Of a DNA stretch of 7,880 nt, positions 4,991 through 7,880 are shown piece by piece (positions within the stretch are counted from its first letter, which is position 1; each line of letters opens with the position of its first letter). The position numbers and the translations under genes were made by a program. The DNA comes from an uncultured Bacteroidales bacterium. Lineage in GTDB: Bacteria; Bacteroidota; Bacteroidia; Bacteroidales; UBA3663. The notes beneath the pieces are model-generated. The model was given only the letters and a program-made list of their open reading frames with translations. It was not told the DNA's origin and did no database searches. The DNA lies in the NCBI GenBank assembly GCA_905236195.1, contig CAJOOX010000180.1, forward strand, positions 1 to 7,880, read 5' to 3'.

Positions 4991-6250
4991 TTAGTTTTCC
5001 ATTGCATCGGGAGGCAGCAACTGGAAGGTAGCCGCCACCGGATAATGGTCGGAATATTTATATTGGGAAAGCACCCGCGTCCTGAGGGCACGCAGCTGAC
5101 GGGAGTGGAGGATGTGGTCGATGCGAAACCAGAAATGATGCCGGTTGTAGGTGATGCCCGGCCCGAATCCGGCGTCCTGCCAGGTGTCGGACAGCGTGTC
5201 GCGGATGGTCTGATAACAATAGGAGAACGGTGTGTCGTTGAAATCGCCTACCACAAGGAGCGGAAGCGCCTTGCTCTGGGCGGAACGTGCCTGGAGATAA
5301 CGCATAATCTGGTTGCTCTGTCTGGCTCGCGACAGGAAGCCGCGGCCGAGTTTGCGGACCAGTCCGAAACGAATCCGCTGGATGGAATCGCGCTCGAAGT
5401 GTTCGAGCATGTCGTCATAGAGTTCCCGGTCGCGGGGATTGATGGCGTTGGTCTGCAGATGGTTGTTGACCAGCGCGACAAGCTGGCCGTTGACGTCTAT
5501 CTCGTAGTACATCGAGGCAAGCCACGACTTGCTGTCCCTGTCGATACGTTCGACCTTGCGAATGGGATATTTGGAAAAGACCGCGATACCCATCGCCTTG
5601 CGATAGTAGTAACGGAGATAATCGTAGTAGGGATAGATGTCACGCACCGAATTGCGCAGCTGGGTCTCGGTATGGCCGCCCGGCGTGAGCGTGAATGCAT
5701 ATTCCTGCAGGCACACGATGTCGGCGCCCGAACGGCGCACCACATCCATCACCGGGATATGCTCCTCTATCTTCGAGAGATGGGTCTGCCCCATCCAGCA
5801 GGTGTTGTAGGTCAGAATACTGAGGGTATCGACGCGTATCGCGCGGGGTTCGCCCTCGTCGGGCACAATCTCGGTGAGGGGGTCCTGTCCGCCCGCATGT
5901 AGCGGCCAGTAGCGCGTGACGGGCTCGAAGGTCAGACAGAATGCCACCAGCATCAGCACCACCAGTTTCCAGCGGCGCAAGACGGCCAGAACGACGGTCC
6001 AGACAATCGACACAAAGAAGAAGACCGGGAAGGCTATGCTCAGGTAGGAGAACCATACCCACACGTTGGGGCTCAGGTGGTCGCTGTAGGCAGAACCGAC
6101 ATACAGAGCCACAAGCACCAGCGTGAGCAGCGCCATCACCGAACGGTAGGTGACTCCAAGGGCCTGAAGCACCTTTTGTCCGAAGGTCTTGGCTTTGGAC
6201 TTCGCTTTCGTTGCTGTCTGCCGTTTGGACTTCTGTTTGTTCTGCGTCAT
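4991..6250 (-). CDS. Membrane-anchored endonuclease/exonuclease/phosphatase-fold protein
   Basis: This 419-residue protein starts with a lysine-rich cytosolic tail (1-26) and three hydrophobic segments (roughly 37-55, 65-90, 95-109). An EEP catalytic domain (about 142-411) follows and should lie on the periplasmic side if three helices cross. All metal and catalytic signatures are visible: Asn149 (T-Y-N-T), Glu183 (L-Q-E-Y), His264 (N-N-H-L-Q), Asp336 and Asn338 (G-D-F-N-D), Asp378 (R-I-D-H-I) and Asp401-His402 (S-D-H-Y-P). The family includes nucleases and phosphodiesterases for phosphoinositides, sphingomyelin and similar substrates; the substrate cannot be assigned. I chose the ATG at 6250, 4 bp after the rhomboid stop. 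An in-frame ATG at 6427 would add 59 low-complexity residues lying inside the rhomboid gene. Confidence 0.88.
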   Translation of the reverse strand: MTQNKQKSKRQTATKAKSKAKTFGQKVLQALGVTYRSVMALLTLVLVALYVGSAYSDHLSPNVWVWFSYLSIAFPVFFFVSIVWTVVLAVLRRWKLVVLMLVAFCLTFEPVTRYWPLHAGGQDPLTEIVPDEGEPRAIRVDTLSILTYNTCWMGQTHLSKIEEHIPVMDVVRRSGADIVCLQEYAFTLTPGGHTETQLRNSVRDIYPYYDYLRYYYRKAMGIAVFSKYPIRKVERIDRDSKSWLASMYYEIDVNGQLVALVNNHLQTNAINPRDRELYDDMLEHFERDSIQRIRFGLVRKLGRGFLSRARQSNQIMRYLQARSAQSKALPLLVVGDFNDTPFSYCYQTIRDTLSDTWQDAGFGPGITYNRHHFWFRIDHILHSRQLRALRTRVLSQYKYSDHYPVAATFQLLPPDAMEN

Positions 6251-6254
6251 ATAA

Positions 6255-7163
6255 TCAATGTTTCCTGCTGGCGTCAAAGAGCAGTTGTTTCTCTTCGGCC
6301 GTGAGTGCATCATAGCCGTGCCGGCTGATCTTCTCGAGAATATGGTCAATCTGTTCCTGGCGGGCCCGTTTGCGGGCATTGTAGTCCACATCCCTGGCTC
6401 TTTCGCCCGGGAAGGGAGGCCGGGCACCGCCCGGTGTCGCCTTCATGCGGGGTGCACGTTTGAAAAGGTTGGCAATCCAGTCGCCCGTCCGATTGAACCA
6501 ACCCGTAAGGTCGGTGCCCCGCTGTTCGCTCAACGCATAAATCACACCCCAGAGAGCGCCGCCGATGTGGCAGACGATGCCGCCGGTGTTGGACGAGATA
6601 TTCAGCAGACTGATGCCGAACGTGATGAGGGCCAGCCACTTCATCGTGAGCGGGAAAACCGTGAAGATGAGGTTCAGTTGTATCTGCTCATTGGGACGCG
6701 CCACAGCCACCGCCGCCACCAGACCGAAGATGGCTCCCGAGGCCCCGATGAGCGAGGTGTACTGGCGCTCCAGCGCGAAATAGGGAAAGACATTATAGAC
6801 CAGCAGGAAAAAGATGCCGGCAAACAGTCCGCCGAGGATATAGACTCCCAGGAACTGACGACCCGTGTGCCAACGCAGAAAATACGTGCCGAACCACCAG
6901 AGCCACAGCATATTGAAAACCAGGTGGAACAGATTGACGCCCAGGTCGGCATGCACCCACATGTAGGTGAAAAGTGTCCACGGCGTGAGCCAGAAGTCGC
7001 GCAGATTGCTGTGAAGGGCCAGAGCGTCCTGCCAGTCGTAGCCGCTGACCACAAAGAGCACCAGGAAGAGACGCCACAACTGTGTGGACAGCCACACCGC
7101 TACCGTGATGGCGATAATCCTGCCGGGCAGGGAAAAATTTTTATAGGAATCGATGAGTGTCAA
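6255..7163 (-). CDS. Rhomboid family intramembrane serine protease with C-terminal cytosolic domain
   Basis: This 302-residue protein carries a rhomboid core (about 12-212) with the catalytic dyad Ser142 (G-A-S-G, 140-143) and His199 (C-H-I-G-G). The oxyanion-side His80 and Asn84 (H-L-V-F-N-M) are present, and His71 lies in W-V-H-A-D. A Pro/Arg-rich linker (236-258) leads to a charged helical domain (261-302; I-D-H-I-L-E-K-I-S...G-Y-D-A-L-T-A-E-E-K), the tail often seen on Bacteroidetes rhomboids and annotated as DUF6576. It cleaves transmembrane substrates within the membrane; the substrate is unknown. The start codon is TTG at 7163-7161: only ATT and CAA separate it from an in-frame run with a TGA at 7178-7176, and the first downstream Met lies inside the core. 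It follows the other rhomboid by 23 bp. Confidence 0.92.
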   Translation of the reverse strand: MTLIDSYKNFSLPGRIIAITVAVWLSTQLWRLFLVLFVVSGYDWQDALALHSNLRDFWLTPWTLFTYMWVHADLGVNLFHLVFNMLWLWWFGTYFLRWHTGRQFLGVYILGGLFAGIFFLLVYNVFPYFALERQYTSLIGASGAIFGLVAAVAVARPNEQIQLNLIFTVFPLTMKWLALITFGISLLNISSNTGGIVCHIGGALWGVIYALSEQRGTDLTGWFNRTGDWIANLFKRAPRMKATPGGARPPFPGERARDVDYNARKRARQEQIDHILEKISRHGYDALTAEEKQLLFDASRKH

Positions 7164-7186
7164 TTGAATCGGTTTTCAGGTTAAAC

Positions 7187-7861
7187 TCAGAAATCGGCTT
7201 TGGCTTTCTTCCTCCACCACAGAATGAGCAGCAGACCGAAGAGCATACCGCCGAGGTGGGCAAAATGGGCCACTCCGTCGCCCGACGATGCCACTCCGGC
7301 AAAAAGTTCAAAGATACCGTAACCGATGACCAGCCACTTGACCTTGAGCGGCATCGGGGGAATCAGCAGGAATACCATCGCATTGGGGAACAGCATGCCG
7401 AAAGCCAGCAGAATGCCGAACACTGAACCCGAGGCACCGATGGTGACCAGCGGGTCGAAATAGTGGGGCGCCTGAGCCATCAGTTCGCCATAGGTGAGCG
7501 TGGCATCCACACCCTGCATACGGGCCAGTTCACTGTCGACGACGCCGAAACGCCACGCTGCCTGCTGGGTGATGGCCGCACCGATGCCCGTGACCAGATA
7601 ATAGACCGTGAAACGGCCCGACCCCCAAACCTGCTCCAACAGACGGCCGAACATGAACAGCGTGAACATGTTGCTGAACAGGTGGCCGAAATCGGCATGC
7701 ATGAACATATAGGTGACATATTGCCAGAGGTGACAGAGCGGGGAATCGTAGTAGTGCAGACCCAGGTAAGTGTTGAGGTCGGCCAGGCCGCGGGTATCCA
7801 GAATCCTGGTGATAAGCAGCATCAGCACGTTGATGATGATGAGATGGGTTGTGACGGGCAT
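7187..7861 (-). CDS. Rhomboid family intramembrane serine protease
   Basis: This 224-residue GlpG-type rhomboid consists of the membrane core only, ending in a short basic tail (217-224). The catalytic dyad is Ser144 (G-A-S-G, 142-145) and His202 (F-A-H-L-G-G). His60 and Asn64 of the H-L-F-S-N-M motif would stabilise the oxyanion, and His55 lies in M-H-A-D-F. A polar loop of about 35 residues (102-137) precedes the serine helix. The protein differs clearly from the neighbouring rhomboid in loops and tail, so the pair is an old duplication or two subfamilies rather than a recent copy. The start ATG at 7861 is 19 bp from the window edge; no Shine-Dalgarno is visible, as is common in Bacteroidetes. 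The upstream promoter lies outside the window. Confidence 0.93.
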   Translation of the reverse strand: MPVTTHLIIINVLMLLITRILDTRGLADLNTYLGLHYYDSPLCHLWQYVTYMFMHADFGHLFSNMFTLFMFGRLLEQVWGSGRFTVYYLVTGIGAAITQQAAWRFGVVDSELARMQGVDATLTYGELMAQAPHYFDPLVTIGASGSVFGILLAFGMLFPNAMVFLLIPPMPLKVKWLVIGYGIFELFAGVASSGDGVAHFAHLGGMLFGLLLILWWRKKAKADF

Positions 7862-7880
7862 AGTCGTGCGCCCGGAAATA

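Noticed and set aside
4961..5902. 313-codon plus-strand open frame opposite the EEP gene
   Set aside because: Antisense shadow; the opposite strand has every EEP catalytic motif, and this frame shows no family signature.
6251..6427. N-terminal extension of the EEP protein to an ATG at 6427
   Set aside because: It would overlap the rhomboid C-terminal domain for its whole length, is unlike any conserved domain, and the ATG at 6250 fits the operon spacing.
6258..7184. 308-codon plus-strand open frame opposite the second rhomboid
   Set aside because: Antisense shadow of a well-supported gene; its composition is charged and low in hydrophobic core, with no recognisable domain.
7309..7316. Another TATCTTTG octamer (minus strand) inside the first rhomboid gene
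   Set aside because: No TTG-type -33 element at a suitable distance, and the bases encode conserved core residues; read as coding coincidence.

Overview
The window looks chromosomal and comes from a Bacteroidales bacterium, most likely Prevotella or a close relative. The evidence is Bacteroidetes-type promoter motifs (TTTG, about 20 bases, TAnnTTTG), almost no Shine-Dalgarno sequences, a DUF4271 gene next to hemD, rhomboids with a Bacteroidetes-style tail, and a BNR_4 secreted protein. Every convincing gene is on the minus strand, so transcription runs from high to low coordinates.

Right to centre (7861 down to 2818) is a compact housekeeping block: two different rhomboid proteases in tandem, an endonuclease/exonuclease/phosphatase-fold membrane protein, a DUF4271 membrane protein, a uroporphyrinogen-III synthase-like protein (hemD), the RNase P protein (rnpA) and the membrane insertion factor yidD. 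Gaps are 4 to 23 bp, and rnpA and yidD overlap by 4 bp. The exception is a 130-bp hemD-rnpA spacer filled with short tandem repeats. A candidate internal promoter lies in the 3' end of the DUF4271 gene, upstream of hemD.

Left of yidD (2817 to 2670) is a repeat-rich AT spacer with a 14-bp tandem repeat, a 12-bp palindrome and a 17-bp palindromic tandem repeat. It is followed by a two-gene unit joined by a TAATG stop/start overlap: a secreted seven-bladed-propeller-type BNR_4 protein, possibly polysaccharide-lyase-like, and a bile acid:sodium symporter-like (BASS/SBF) transporter. Genes I recall following yidD in related genomes (tatD, tyrS) are absent here.

The 351 bases at the left end hold no protein gene, but they contain the most interesting signal. 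A near-ideal Bacteroidetes promoter (225-256) is followed about 60 bases later by a strong intrinsic terminator (133-163) with a UUCG loop and a U7 tract. Together they define a candidate stand-alone small RNA of about 85-90 nt, or an attenuated leader of a gene beyond the left edge. I recognise no known RNA family. An 11-base C homopolymer directly follows the terminator.
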